Shown piece by piece: positions 46,443 through 57,724 of a stretch of DNA of 64,000 bases. The first letter of the stretch is position 1; every line of letters starts with the position of its first letter. Origin of the DNA: Gerris lacustris (taxonomy: Eukaryota; Arthropoda; Insecta; Hemiptera; Gerridae). The notes under the pieces were generated by a model. It was not told the DNA's origin, ran no database searches, and was given only the letters and a program-made list of their open reading frames with translations. The position numbers were made by a program, and so were the translations under genes. The stretch is taken from assembly GCA_951217055.1 (NCBI GenBank), contig OX578282.1:42336329-42400328 (forward strand), given 5' to 3'.

Positions 46443-47930
46443 CACATACACGAATAGCGTATATTATTATAATAAAGACAGGGAACAAATTTAGAGCCAA
46501 ACTTAATCATTAGTTTGCAAGAAAGCATTACATTAGTCGGATTAATTGTAATCATTATTAAAAAGTTACAGTTCATTCATGAATTGAATAATTAACAGTA
46601 AATAACCACACCACCATAAACCAACCAGATAAATAACACTACCGGTATAGCACGCTTTCAACACTCCATCTTCCTTGACATTTGTATAATAAAAGGAAAG
46701 GTTAAGTTCAAACTTTTATTTTTTTTCTCAGTTCAAATCAGTAAATAATCATCTACCAAGTAGATTATTAGAATTTCAATTGTTTATACACACATTGTTT
46801 GCATAAAACAAAAACAACCAATAGTTCGTGAAACTACCTCGGTTGGCAAATCATGAAAGTGAACTTCAATTATATGGGGAGCTCATGATTCTCCTTCATG
46901 ACCTTTTAAAGAGTTTAGAACATTTGTTTAAGGATTTTAAGCTACTGTTTATTGCTTCTTGGAGATCGTTATCTTTCGGAGAGAACGTGTATTCAAAAAC
47001 ACTTCCCTTTCTAATGTTTTTTAAAGGCAGTATTGATCTTCTCTGCTTAAAAAGGATCCTTCTTAAGATTCCTTTCTGTAGAGGATACATAAGAGATTAT
47101 ACTGAGAAAACTTCTAACTATACAATGGAGAGTTAAACTCCGAGAACCAAAAGAAGTTGAGCAATAGATAGAAATTCAGCAATTCTTTTTATCCCCTCTT
47201 ACTCTTAGAAGGTTAGTGTAATATATCCCTACCTCTTTTATAAAGTGATAAGAGCCTGTAAAAAGAAAGAGAGAAAAAAATCATGATTCTCGTGGAAGGA
47301 GAAAAAGTGTACTATCTCGAGGAGGCTGCTTTTCCACAACCTGACCAATCAGAGACGAGTATTTCTCACTCTTTTGAAAGCTGAAGAAATATCGTCGGAT
47401 AGAGTAGGGAGTTAGCAGAGTGCCAAAGCATGGCAGGAGCTAACGACACTCTATGAAAGAGGATTACATAAATCAGCTGAGAGAGAACACGGCGGAGGAA
47501 GGGAAGAAAAGGTTACACAACTGACAGAGTACTCTAGCCTCCTGGAAACCTCCTTATGCACTCGACTCGGCTCTCTTTTCAAGTCAAACTGAACTCGTGT
47601 GGTCTATTTATCAACAAACACAAGACAAACTACACGCAGCAACAACCTAAAACCTCAACTAATGTACACTCCCACTCCGCCCTCTTGTACTGCAATCAAC
47701 TCACTCCTAAAATTGAAACTAATCACACACCTATCATAAGAAGTCATTTCTATAATACTAATCTTCTAAATCCATCAAAAGATTCGTATGAAAAAAACTT
47801 CATCTTCGTGTCTTTCTGATGATTTCTCAATTGAAAGATTACGTTTTTTGTTATTAATTGGCGGAATAAAAAGCTCTATAAATAATTAATATAAAAATGC
47901 AATTTTTCAACACTGGTCTTATTTTCAACC
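46443..47930. other. AT-rich DNA with a GC-richer patch
   Basis: 47280-47560 is GC-richer ('gaacacggcggaggaaggg') with AG-rich purine runs and no recognisable frame. The 102-codon plus frame at 46828-47136 is open on the opposite strand too (46896-47090) and shows no domain. Possible exon or promoter, unsupported. Confidence 0.3.
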
Positions 47931-48212
47931 TGTTTTTTTTTTTGTTTCTGTATTCTTCACCTTAGTTGTATCTATGTGCAAAATTTGGGGAAGATTAAAT
48001 GACGGTAAGTGGTTCCGAATTGGGGTAATAGGTGTGCGATGAAACTTAAAAGCAAATAAATTTGACGCCATTTTTTTTTTTTTTTTTTTTTGTTGTTTCT
48101 GTATTCTTCACCATAGTTATTTCTGTGTGCAAAATTTGCGGGGAAGATTGAATCACGGGAAGTGGTTCAAAATTGGGGAAACGGAAATGTGCGATGAAAC
48201 TTACAAAGCAAA
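47931..48212. repeat. ~151 bp tandem duplication
   Basis: 'tgtttctgtattcttcacc', 'tgtgcaaaatttg', 'ggggaagatt', 'aagtggttc' and 'gtgcgatgaaactta' occur in both units (from about 47943 and 48094), each preceded by a poly(T) run. Confidence 0.8.
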
Positions 48213-48551
48213 GTAATATAAGACCAGTAAAAAGAATGAATAACATTTGAAAAATAATTATTATTTACTTAACAGGACAGGTAATTTTTAATAAAAATAA
48301 TATGATATTTAAAAAAAACCTTTTTAAAATCGCTTTTATAAACCATGCCCTAAAAAAAAGAAAATATTTTTAAACAGACTAATTATCTGGAAATATCGTC
48401 ATCAAATTTTCTCAAATATACAAAAGGCCGCCATTTTTAATCACACTGGGAGATCGAGGGAAGATTTCTAAGCGAGCACCTAGGGGCTAAAAGGAACCTA
48501 CCTCAAAAAATACAGGGCTAATTACTCTCTAAGAAGTACACACGTATTATT

Positions 48552-49012
48552 CAAAAGTGTGGGGACACCATAATGGGAACTTTTCCCCTGCTCCAAAATT
48601 GGTGATTTCAGGGATAGGAAAAAAATTAAATGATAACCCTTAATAACAAGTGACATCTAATTCTAAAGGTTTTGATAAAATAATAAAAAAAAGCGCAAAC
48701 AAGAGATCTTTATATCATCCCTATCCGAAATGGCGGCCGATTTACTAATTTGCTTTGGTCAATTTTGATTTGTGCCATTTTGGATAGGATTGAGACAGAA
48801 AGACCTCTAGTTTGCACAGTTCTTATTATTTTATCAAGACCTTTAATATACGTGATGATTACTTCTAAGGTTTACATTTAAAATTATTTAAAAAAATCCC
48901 CAATTTCAGGGAACAAACTATATTGTACATCTATATGCCTAATTAAGATATCATGAGTTTGGTTTATCTCAGGTCGTAGCTAAAAAGTTCTTTAGGTGTC
49001 CCGACACTTTTG
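48552..49012. mobile_element. dyad-symmetric element with CAAAAGTGT..GGGACACC ends
   Basis: CAAAAGTGTGGGGACACC (48552-48569) is mirrored by GGTGTCCCGACACTTTTG (48995-49012). The two halves are imperfect inverted copies sharing 'ttttgataaaataataa', 'gcaaac.agag.tctt' and 'ccctatcc', with 'aaatggcggccg' at the centre. No ORF. Confidence 0.7.
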
Positions 49013-49143
49013 ACTAACCCTGTACATATATTTTACATAGATTTATGTTTGTTTTACTGATAATGAGCCATTAATTATAAAAAAAGTTTTAATAATCTTT
49101 TATTGCATTTTTACCTGTTCCCTCCCTTTTGACTACCTTTTAA

Positions 49144-51080
49144 TCTATACATATAAAAGTCAACGTATGTGTGTGTGTGTGTGTGTTTGTTCTTTATACA
49201 AATCTACAGTTTTAGTCCGATCTCGATGAAAATTTGCACTCTTGACCTTAAAAGCAAGGAAACAATCAAGGTCTACATGAATTTTCGAAATTTCAATTTT
49301 GGTACACAGGGGTACGGGGTACAAGTAATAAATACGGGGTCAAAGTAATGAATACCCTTCATGATGCATATCGTTGAAAAGCTCTTTAAGGGTACAGTAA
49401 TTGTTGTTATGTATAGTTTTGTCATATTTTCATTTAGGAGGGGGGTAAAATGGAAAATATAACTATATCTATATATAGAAAGAAGAGTATCTATATAAGA
49501 GAATGTCTTTTATACAAATCTACAGTTTTATCCCAATTTGATGAATATTTACACTCTTTTTCTTCCAAACAAGGTGCAGGTCACTGCCTACATCATTTTC
49601 CGAGATTAAAATTTTGGTACACAGAGGTACGGGGTACAAATGTCAAAGTAATAGATACCCTTCGTGATGCATATCGTTGAAAAGCTTTTTAAGAGTACAG
49701 TAATTGTTGTTAAGTACGTTTTTGTCATATTTTTATTTAGGAGGGGGGTAAAATGGAAATGTATATCTATATCTATAAAAGTCAACGTATGTGTGAGTGT
49801 GTTTATGTTCTTTATACAAATCAACAGTTTTTATTCGTTCTCGATGAAAATTTGCTCACTTGACCTTCAAAGCAAGGGGAAGATCTCTGTCTACATAAAT
49901 GTTCGAAATTTAAGTTTTGGTACACAGGGGTACAGGGTACAAATGTCAAAGTTGAAATCCCTTCATGATGCATAGTGTTGAAAAGCTCTTTAAGAGTACA
50001 ATAATTGTTTTTACGTGCATTTAGGGGGTAAATGGAAAAATATATCTAAAAGTCAACGTATGTGTGTATGTTCTTTATACAAATCCATAGTTTTAGTCCG
50101 ATCTCGATCAAAAAATGCACACTTGACCTTCAAAGGAAGAAAAAATCAGTGTCTACATGAATTTTCGAAATTTAAATTTTGGTACACAGGAAACAGGGTA
50201 CAATAATGAATACGGGGTCAAAGGACTGAATACCCTTTATGATGGATATCGTTGAAAAGCTTTTTAAGATTACATTAATTGTTATTATGTACAGTATTGT
50301 CATATGTGTTTTCATTTAGGAGGGGGTAAAATGGAAAAATATAGCAATATCTTATATAAAAAGAAGAGTGTCTGTATGTGGGTATGTCTTTTATACAAAT
50401 CTACAGTTTTATCCCAATTTGATGAATATTTACTCACTTTCCCTTCAAAGCAAGGGGGAGGTCACTGTCTACATGAATTTTCGTAATTTAAATTTTGGTA
50501 CAAAAGGGTACAGTGTAAAAGTGTCAAAGTAATGGATTCCCTTCATATGATGCATATCGTTGAAAAGCACTTTAAGAGAAAAGTAATTGTATTTGTACAA
50601 TTTTATTTGGGAGGGGGTAAAATGGAAATTTATAGCTATATATATAAAAATCAACGTATGTGTGAGTATGTTCTTTATACAAATCTACAGTTTTAGTTTT
50701 TGCCCACTTGTCCTTCAAAGCAAGGGGAAAATTACAGCCTACATGAATTTTCGAAATTTAAGTTTGGTACACAGAGGTATGGTACAAGTAATGAATACGG
50801 GGTCAATGTAATGAATACCCTTCATGATGCAAAAGCTCTTTAAGAGTACAGTAATAGTTTTATGTACAGTTTAGTCATATTTTAATTTAGGGGGGGGGGC
50901 GAATTTAGGATATTTGTAATTAGCTTATCAAAGAGGAGAGAAGGGGGTATAGAAATAGGTGGGAGAGATAGAATCTAGATATTCTTGCATAGTAAAATAA
51001 TTTATATGTTTCATTATGGTAGTTTATAAACTTATCTAATTATAATAACACTCCGTAGCGAAGCACGGGTACCCAGCTAG
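49144..51080 (+). mobile_element. non-autonomous Helitron with six internal tandem units (Helitron-1)
   Basis: The 5' end is TCTATACATATAAAAGTC, preceded by A. The 3' end has a hairpin-like CCGTAGCGAAGCACGG, then GTACCCAG and terminal CTAG (51077-51080), followed by T. A TC start, CTRR end, nearby hairpin, A^T insertion and lack of TIRs are Helitron hallmarks. Inside are six 260-316 bp units marked by 'acaaatctacagtttta' (about 49199, 49515, 49818, 50082, 50396, 50677). Each also has 'ggtacacaggggtacgggg', 'cttcatgatgcatatcgttg', 'aagctctttaagagtaca' and 'aggggggtaaaatgga'. No Rep/helicase coding. Open frames are by-products of the units. Confidence 0.8.
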
Positions 51081-51304
51081 TAGTTTTATAAAGAAATTAA
51101 TAAAGTAAATACCTCAATAAAAAGGAAAATAATTTTTTACCTTAAATTATTGCGGGCAAATAGACACATGTTTACTGACCTAAAACATAAAAATAAAATA
51201 CATTAGTAAACTGTGGTAGGAAAATTTGTTGGTAAGTATTCATTTCATATTATCACTTAATTTTTGGTCCCGAGTTTGAAAATTGGTATTGTATATATAT
51301 ACAA
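51081..51304. other. AT-rich spacer between two Helitrons
   Basis: 224 bp with no recognisable feature. Confidence 0.5.
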
Positions 51305-52792
51305 CTAGCCGGATCGGTGCGCTTCGCGCACCTTATCCGTCTAGAATTTGGCGCTGTGTGTAAATAATAATTAAAACAATATAATTAATATATCTTTATT
51401 GTTACATATTTTAGTAAAAGTAGGTTATATTATTTTTTTTATGCATTTTCAATTATTCTATTTTATTCTACATTCAATTTTCAATTTTAGTTACAATAAG
51501 TCTATGTAACAAATTTAAGATCTTTAAATCCACTGGAAGCTAAGATAATAAATAGTATCTGATTAAATCCAAGATGGCGGCAATATGTTAAAGTGAAAGT
51601 ACCTTTAATTTTCTTCTTTAGCTACCATAGGTCTATGTACTAAATTTCAGATCCCTAGGTCCACTGGAAGCTGAGATAATAGAGAGTTATTAAATCCAAG
51701 ATGGTGGTTGTAATTCAATATGGCGACCATATGTTGAAGTGAAAGTACCTTTAATTTTCTTCTTTAGCTACCACAAGTCTATGTACCAAATTTTAGATCT
51801 CTAGGTCCACTGGAAGCTGAGATAATAGAATGTGAATAAATCCAAGATGGCGGCTATAATTCAATATGGTGGCCATATATCGAACGCAAAATGGCCGCAC
51901 TTATCTATTTATGGTACACTCTATCTATGTACCAAATTTCAAATCTCTATGTCAATGGGAAGTAGGATAATTAGTGACGAATAAATCCAAGATGGCGGCT
52001 ATAATTCAATATGGCGGACATATATCGAAATCAAAATGGCCGCACTTTTCTATTTATGGTACACTCTATCTATGTACCAAATTTCAAATCTCTATGTCAA
52101 TGGGAAGTAGGAGAATTTTTTATCAGTCAGTCACTGTCACTCTTAGTTTTATATATTATGTATAAATAGGGTTACCATAATTTATGAAGGCCAAATCCGG
52201 ACAGAGGGAACTCCGGGGGGGGGGGGGGGGGGGAGTCTTGAGGGAAAATTAAAAAAAAAATAGATATATATACCTATATAATTATTTTTTGTGAAATTGG
52301 GAAAATAAATAAGTTACAAATAGATATATATTATTAAAACGTAAATATACATATAAATAGATATATATACGTTATATATTTATTAAAGAATATTTGTTAA
52401 TATTTATTTATTAATATCGTATTAAATTTTTGCTAGTCTCTTCTGGGTTCTAGGGATTCAGGGATGGGTTCTTCATTAGTTCTTGCTTCATACTTTTTAG
52501 ATGAACTAATTTTACTTAGAAAAGGCTGGTCATTTATTATTTTGTTGTGGAATTCTGACTATGTTATAATAGAATTTGCTTTAATATTAAAAATATCTTG
52601 TACAACTGACGGAGATAATCTTCTTCTTTCAGGCGTCCAAATAGATCCTGTCTCTGTCATCGCTATTGCTGCGTTTTCCGTTCATCTTAGTAAAATCCGG
52701 ACATTTCTCAAATCCGGACGCTAAACCGGACAGATGTTTCAAATCCGGACTGTCCGGACGAAATCCGGACGTATGGTAACCCTATGTATAGA
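51305..52792 (-). mobile_element. non-autonomous Helitron with ~145 bp units (Helitron-2), interrupted
   Basis: On the minus strand the 3' end is GGTGCGCGAAGCGCACC (7 bp stem, 3 nt loop), then GATCCGG and CTAG (51308-51305), followed by T. The 5' end is TCTATACA at 52792-52785, preceded by A. It resumes as ATAATATATAAAACTAAG after the inserted MITE at 52167-52784. Internal units of 127-146 bp are marked by 'ccaagatggcgg' (51569, 51696, 51842, 51987) and 'ctatgtaccaaattt'. About 860 bp without the insert. No coding capacity. Confidence 0.78.
52167..52784. mobile_element. hAT-like MITE inserted in the Helitron-2 5' end
   Basis: TAGGGTTACCAT (52167) and ATGGTAACCCTA (ending 52784) are inverted ends. 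They are bracketed by TGTATAAA (52159-52166) and TGTATAGA (52785-52792), an 8 bp target duplication with one mismatch. 'aaatccggac' motifs cluster near both ends, with a G19 run at 52215-52233. An 86-codon frame (52464-52724) has no recognised transposase motif. Confidence 0.8.
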
Positions 52793-52872
52793 TAATAATG
52801 TATAAAAATAAGAAAGTAAGTAGTATCCATGGGAATCAAAACAGAAAATTTTTTATGACAATTCACTCAATA

Positions 52873-52920
52873 ATAGGACGCGAGGAAGCTATGTGCCACA
52901 TAAAGTGCGGCTTATAGCAT
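52873..52920 (+). repeat. terminus of the GCGAGGAAGCTATGTGCCAC repeat
   Basis: 'aataggacgcgaggaagcta' with 'tgtgccacataaagtg' is the conserved end also found at 11003, 53655 and (reverse) 57725-57750. Confidence 0.6.
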
Positions 52921-53006
52921 CAATAAAATATTTAGGCATTAATATTGAGGGATTAATATTTAGGCATTAATTAATTAAATAAGAGCTAAGTAAAGCGGTG
53001 ATTTAT

Positions 53007-53340
53007 TGCTTCCGAGCTTACCGATGGTAACGAAGCATTGTGTTCACTTTTGAGGACGAACAAATTTTTGTCTCCGATTTTAAAAAGTCCAAGACAGAAA
53101 TCCGTTTCAGACATCAGGGAACATTTTTGGTTTCGTATTTGTCTGTCTGTCGGCCTGTGTGTCCGCGAACCCTTCTGTGTGTTTGAAACGTGTGACGATA
53201 ACTAGGTTAAAAGTAAAAGTAGATCGATTTTGATGAAATTTGGTAGACATGTTCATTTTACCAACGCCAAGGACGAATTCGTTGGACAACGTTAACCAAC
53301 AGTGACACCGCTATGAGGTGTTAAAGATTGCTAAAACTAT
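53007..53340 (+). repeat. repeat family B, longer copy
   Basis: 'gcttccgagcttaccgatgg', 'tttttgtctccgatttt', 'cagaaatccgtttcagac', a (GTCT) tract, 'gtgtgacgataacta', 'gaattcgttggacaacgtt' and 'caacagtgacaccgctatga'. The first half matches 14566-14700 and the second half matches 31360-31650, linking those two partial copies. Confidence 0.65.
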
Positions 53341-53480
53341 TAATAGTTTATACTATAGAGAGAACACGGGGAGGGAGATAGACGAGAGGAATAGGAGGTA
53401 GCTTGATTCCCCCACATCTCTATTTGGCCTACCAATAGCACAGCGAGCCTAGGGACCTCGAGACCAGGCGACCAGGCTTT
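53341..53480. other. GC-richer patch of unknown nature
   Basis: 'agagaacacggggagggag' to 'cgagaccaggcgaccaggc' stands out in base composition. Downstream 'actataaatacctac' (53545) is TATA-like. It could be a decayed LTR or a promoter region, but nothing confirms it. Confidence 0.25.
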
Positions 53481-53654
53481 ATTCGCTATCTGTACATTGT
53501 TGTATTCACTTCTGTGCACATGTTATCGAACTGCTTGTTCTCAAACTATAAATACCTACTCTCACTCCTACCGCCTTTTGCTTTACGAATTTGAACACTT
53601 CGAATATTGCCACTGCTCTTTCCTATATATATTTTACTTTATTGTTAATATGAA

Positions 53655-53700
53655 AGTACATAGGATGCGAGGAAGCTATGTGCCACACTAAATGGCAGTC
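53655..53700 (+). repeat. terminus of the GCGAGGAAGCTATGTGCCAC repeat
   Basis: 'cataggatgcgaggaagcta' with 'gccacactaaatggcagtc'. Only the conserved end is clear. Confidence 0.6.
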
Positions 53701-54480
53701 CATTTATAATAAATATTCAGACACTGTATCTTAGTTTAGTGTGCCACAACTGCCAAGATCTCTAAACCTTGCAATGATTAGTAACAAGAATATGTTAGAA
53801 GATATTTCAAGGTCCTAAATATCCACTCGCTGATTCAAAGAACAATAACGAAAATGCTTCAATGGTTCAATAAAGGAAGTAATAAAGTATTGTTACTCCT
53901 ATTGATTGATTCGGCGAGAAGAATCATTACTGACAATTTAAAACGCCAAGCCGTAGTAACTATAATTTATCTTTGATTTAAAATAGCAAACTTCTAATTT
54001 GAACCAATTACCGTCCAGTTATTAGACCAACTGATTTACTTCAATGAGACACATACGAATAAAATCATATTTATAACTGTAGATATTAAGTCGTCACTTT
54101 CTAAACGGCTTAAAAGCGAAATTCTTGGAAAGCTGAAATATTACCTTCAATAAAAGGTCAATTAAACTAGACTTCCTTTAACAAGTTTTAAAAGTTGTTA
54201 AAACTTAATATTTTCATTATTTATTATTTTAATTATTCATAATTAAAAATAAACTTGCTTAATAGTTGTGATTATAACAACTAAAAAAAATTGTATTTTA
54301 ATTCAAATTTTTGGTAGTATTCATTCTACGGAAAGATTAAATTTTACTTTAAATCAAATTATAATTATCATTAGATCTCGGTCTAGTTCTATTGCCGTGA
54401 ATATTTGGCTTGCTAGACTTGTAGAAAAGATTGAAAGCTTGGATTCGGGACTTTGCGTCGGTAACGACAGAGAAAAATCA
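53701..54480. other. AT-rich unique DNA
   Basis: No gene recognised. Confidence 0.4.
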
Positions 54481-54483
54481 TTC

Positions 54484-54558
54484 TCCAGTATAGCTCAGTT
54501 GGTAAGAGCGCCTGTAACGGATATATAGGAGGCCCGAGTGTCAAGTCCCGGTGCTGGG
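54484..54558 (+). other. tRNA-like sequence (tRNA pseudogene or SINE head)
   Basis: An acceptor-like TCCAGTA can pair with TGCTGGG (two G:U). A box TAGCTCAGTTGG (54491-54502) is a full match, and the D stem GCTC/GAGC is intact. The anticodon stem has a seven-base loop ACGGATA without U33. The T-arm (CCGAG/CCCGG) has an extra loop base and a mismatch, and the B box is only 8 of 11. A poly(T) terminator-like TTTTT follows at 54564. AGAGAAAAAT (54469) and ATTTTTCTCT (54563) bracket it as an inverted repeat. Confidence 0.55.
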
Positions 54559-54608
54559 GTCTATTTTTCTCTTTTTGTATTTTACGTTTCTCTTCTGCTT
54601 TCTTAATT

Positions 54609-54847
54609 GGCACTTCTTTAGACTGTTACTCCCCTGTTTTTGGTTTTTTTTTAAATATAAATAGCTTTGACTAAACAATATTAAGACAAATGGATGGTTA
54701 GTTCAATGTACTTTGGGACAAAGGAATATCACACTTCTGTTTTTATAAGGGGAGTAACAGACTAAAAAGAACATTCCGTACACCTTCTTTAGATTGTTGC
54801 TCCCCTATGTTTTCTTTATAAGGGGAGTAACAATCTAAAGAAGTGCC
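54609..54847 (-). mobile_element. ACTTCTTTAGATTGTTACTCCC MITE, copy 4
   Basis: GGCACTTCTTTAGACTGTTA at 54609 and CAATCTAAAGAAGTGCC ending 54847 form the outer repeats. An internal pair is at about 54754-54776 and 54784-54805. Orientation as in 15962-16211. No ORF. Confidence 0.88.
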
Positions 54848-54974
54848 GAAAAAAGTTTACTGAATAAAACTTACCCATGAACTGCGTATCAATCAATGTT
54901 TATCTTTTACTGGTATTTATTAAGTTTTCATTTTTTTTTTAGTGTTTGTAGATTTTGTAAATCGTAGTCAGGCA

Positions 54975-55060
54975 CTGAAGAAGATAATCACAAGTGGATG
55001 AAAGCCGACTTTGACGATGAAAGTACGTTCGGTGGAAATATTTCTTTATTCACATCATCC
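54975..55060 (+). mobile_element. possible Penelope-like fragment
   Basis: 'cactgaagaagataatcac' followed by 'gatgaaagtacgttcggtgg' and 'aaatatttctttattcac' resembles the CTGAAGA..GAAACGTC..terminus pattern. The similarity is weak. Confidence 0.25.
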
Positions 55061-55904
55061 AAACTTGTTCAATTTATTGTAAAAACTAGTAGAAGCTTAT
55101 CATTTAAAGATATCCGTACATAGACTACAATATTAATGGAGGAGGAGAAAAAGGTTCCTTTAGTTTATAAATGGGTAAATGGGGGAAATTTTGGTTATAA
55201 CATTCATTGTGGTGCATATGGTTGATAGTAATATAAGTTCAACAGGTTGAAACCGACAATGTATGAATGCATAAGATATAAAAAAAATAATCTGTTTTAT
55301 AAAATAATATCGTTAAACAAAGTACAGATAATATATAACGTCTTGTCTAATAATATAAAAGTTATAGTATTATTATAACTTATCGTCTGATAACTTTTCG
55401 TTATCGGACATATCCCACGCACAATGAAATATTCAACAATCTCTTCCTAGATACATTCTATTTTATTGAAACTTCTCCCATTAGGATGATGTTCTTTTGT
55501 CTAATGAACAATTATAACAAAAGAATTTAATCTCTCCTAAGTATATAGACGTGATAATATCCTTTTGTCTAAGTCTAACATTTACATAAGTTTCTTTACT
55601 TATGTAAAATACTTTTTAATTAAAGATATGTTTTTAATAAACGAGTATTCACTTAATCAATAAGTATCTGATTCACGATGAAAAAAAAACAAAACTATTA
55701 TGCTCTTTGTGTTTATTCCATAAAATGTTAATAGTAAGAACTAATTAAGTCTGTTGTACGAATTCAAATCATCATTATCCTATGCTTCTCTCAACTTCTG
55801 TTACTCACAAAAGCTTATTGATGTAATTTCTTCTCAAAATAAAATCAGAGCTTTTTTCCTTTCTTTTTAAGACCACTACATTTTGAGAACTCCTCTACAC
55901 TTCG
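55061..55904. other. AT-rich unique DNA with an 11 bp hairpin
   Basis: TTTACATAAGT (55581-55591) and its complement (55598-55608) form a perfect hairpin with a 6 nt loop. No gene seen. Confidence 0.45.
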
Positions 55905-56500
55905 CCTCTACTCGGCACGGTCATTTACTCTGTATCTCCAGTCTCTTACGCCCATAATAGCTAAGTCCTGCAGAACTCCGTCCATCCTGGCCGTCCTGTC
56001 CTTCTATCTTGATCTATCAATCCTAATCAGCATCCTAGTTCTATACACGCGCTAAACATGACCTAGCCACCTCAATCGCTGATTACAAATCAAACGTTGT
56101 CTTCCTCTTGTATCAGCTGGTTAATCTCCAAACATTTCCTTCTCTCACAGCTCCATAAATCTTTCTCGAGAGTATTACCGTCTTCTGATGTGTGAGTCCA
56201 TGCTTCAGCTCCGTATTTTTATGTAGCGAACCAGTTTTATAAATTTTAAGTTTATTTTTCATTAAAATGTATATATGTTGATTTGTAACTAGTTTGGAGT
56301 TAGCAAAATACGCTCTGCTTCCTGCTTGTCTAGTAATAGCTCCATCTTTATCCATTCTTTATCTAGTAATAGCTGTTTAATCTCCTGATGATTACAACGC
56401 TATCTCCAAACATTTCCTTCTCCTTCTATTACAGCTTTACAAACCTTTCTTATAACTCTTACTTCAAATATTGCGAGAGCATTATAGTCTGCTGCTATGG
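55905..56500 (-). pseudogene. RTE-like non-LTR retrotransposon C-terminal tail, partly duplicated
   Basis: Reading the minus strand from 56500: FEVRVIRKVCKAVIEGEGNV then RCNHQEIKQLL, the conserved RK(I/V)(F/Y)G.V.EGGVWR.R.N.E block. A second version follows (56355-56113) with MKNKLKIYKTGSLHK and SRKIYGAVREGNVWRLT. Then comes RLRWLGHV (about 56085) and MDGVLQDLAIMGVRDWRYRV (about 55990), which is the family's RLRWLGHV..R.R..W.DGV..DL..MGVR.WR tail. In-frame stops and shifts break it. The upstream RT catalytic domain and endonuclease are missing. Two partly overlapping blocks imply a local duplication or two truncated insertions. Confidence 0.75.
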
Positions 56501-57545
56501 GCTATGAGAGCCCATGATAGTTGGAGAAGGTGCATAAGAATAACCGGTTTATTAATAAATCGCTGTAGTAAACGTTTTAGTACAGACTCCTTTCGACCCT
56601 ATATAACCCGCTAAAGCCCACTTCTCCCCAAAAACCCAAGGGTTACCTAGATCGGAAATTAGGAAAATAAATTAATTCCTCTCTAAATCTGTCTTTAAAA
56701 ACTCTATTTTCCAGGATAGCGGCGGTTAAATGAAGATTTTTTTCCAACTTGTATTTATAACCTTCATCAAGGCTTGATAATGCCTCTATGAGGAGGAGAA
56801 GTATTCAGAAATAAATACACGAGTAAACTGTTTAATTAAACCTTAAAAGCCCTCCAAAATAGAGTAATCGCTGATGATCTTCACTAGGTTCTATTCGTTT
56901 TTTTGTTTTTTTTGTTTTTTTTTGTTTTTTTTTAATAACTTTAAGAAAAGTAAGGAAATTAAAAAGCTATTAAAAATACCGATACAAATGAAATCTCTTC
57001 AACTTACCGCGACCAAAACCAAGTCCAATGATTGGAGAAAAGGAATAAAAAGATAAATGAGACATTACATTGTTACTTTGGGCTTACAGTTTAAAAAACC
57101 TAATCACAATTCTGCGGCTATAGGCACCTCTTACTCCGATATGAACTCATAAAGATGCACATTCGCCACCTTCAATATCCATAAAATTGCAACCTGGGAG
57201 TTTTGAGGTTCAAATGCTTTATGTCAGTTCTTAAGAGAACCTTTATTTTAAGTACCGAGATGTAAAGGTTTTGAAACCACGTCTCTAAACTTCAAATAAC
57301 TCAATATAAAGATAATAAAGAAAGGCAACTTTCTTTTCGCTTTGAAACTTGTGAAATAAAAAAGAAGATGGATAAATGAATAAAAAAAAACTAATTTGAT
57401 ACCAAGTACTGTAGAAATTAGCATAAAAATACAAAATATTAAGAGAAGTCCACGCCGAGATAAGATAATCCGCATTAAAAAAGAAAACATACAAGTAAAC
57501 ATCTATAGTTCAATTTCCCGTGACGGGAATTTTATTCATATTCTT
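56501..57545. other. unclassified, mostly unique DNA
   Basis: Contains a T-rich run (56895-56932). Frames at 56874-57056 and 57248-57502 have no motifs. Confidence 0.35.
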
Positions 57546-57720
57546 AGGCAAATTTTTGCTTCTGGACTTACCGAAGGTATAACGGAAGCATTATGATCAT
57601 TCTGAAAAATGTATAGATGTCTCAGCTAACACGTCTGACAGACGTGTTAGCCCCGTCTGTCAACAATTTTGCGAACCACCATAACTTAAAAAACACTCAT
57701 CCGATTTAAAATAGACTGCC
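57546..57720 (+). repeat. family B partial copy
   Basis: 'ttgcttctggacttaccgaa' with 'ggtataacggaagcattatg' matches the start of the family. It is followed by a CACGTCTGACAGACGTG palindrome (57630-57646), then decay. Confidence 0.5.
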
Positions 57721-57724
57721 AGTT

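Noticed and set aside
46828..47136. 102-codon frame as a host gene
   Set aside because: No domain, an opposite-strand open frame in the same place, and no splice or start evidence.
49144..51080. CRISPR-like regularly spaced repeats
   Set aside because: Units are about 300 bp, degenerate and contiguous, lie in a Helitron in a eukaryotic context, and have no short repeat/spacer structure.
53341..53480. LTR retrotransposon
   Set aside because: Only a composition change and a TATA-like box; no paired LTR, primer-binding site or gag/pol reading was found.
54484..54558. Functional tRNA gene
   Set aside because: U33 is missing, the T-arm is damaged and the B box is poor.
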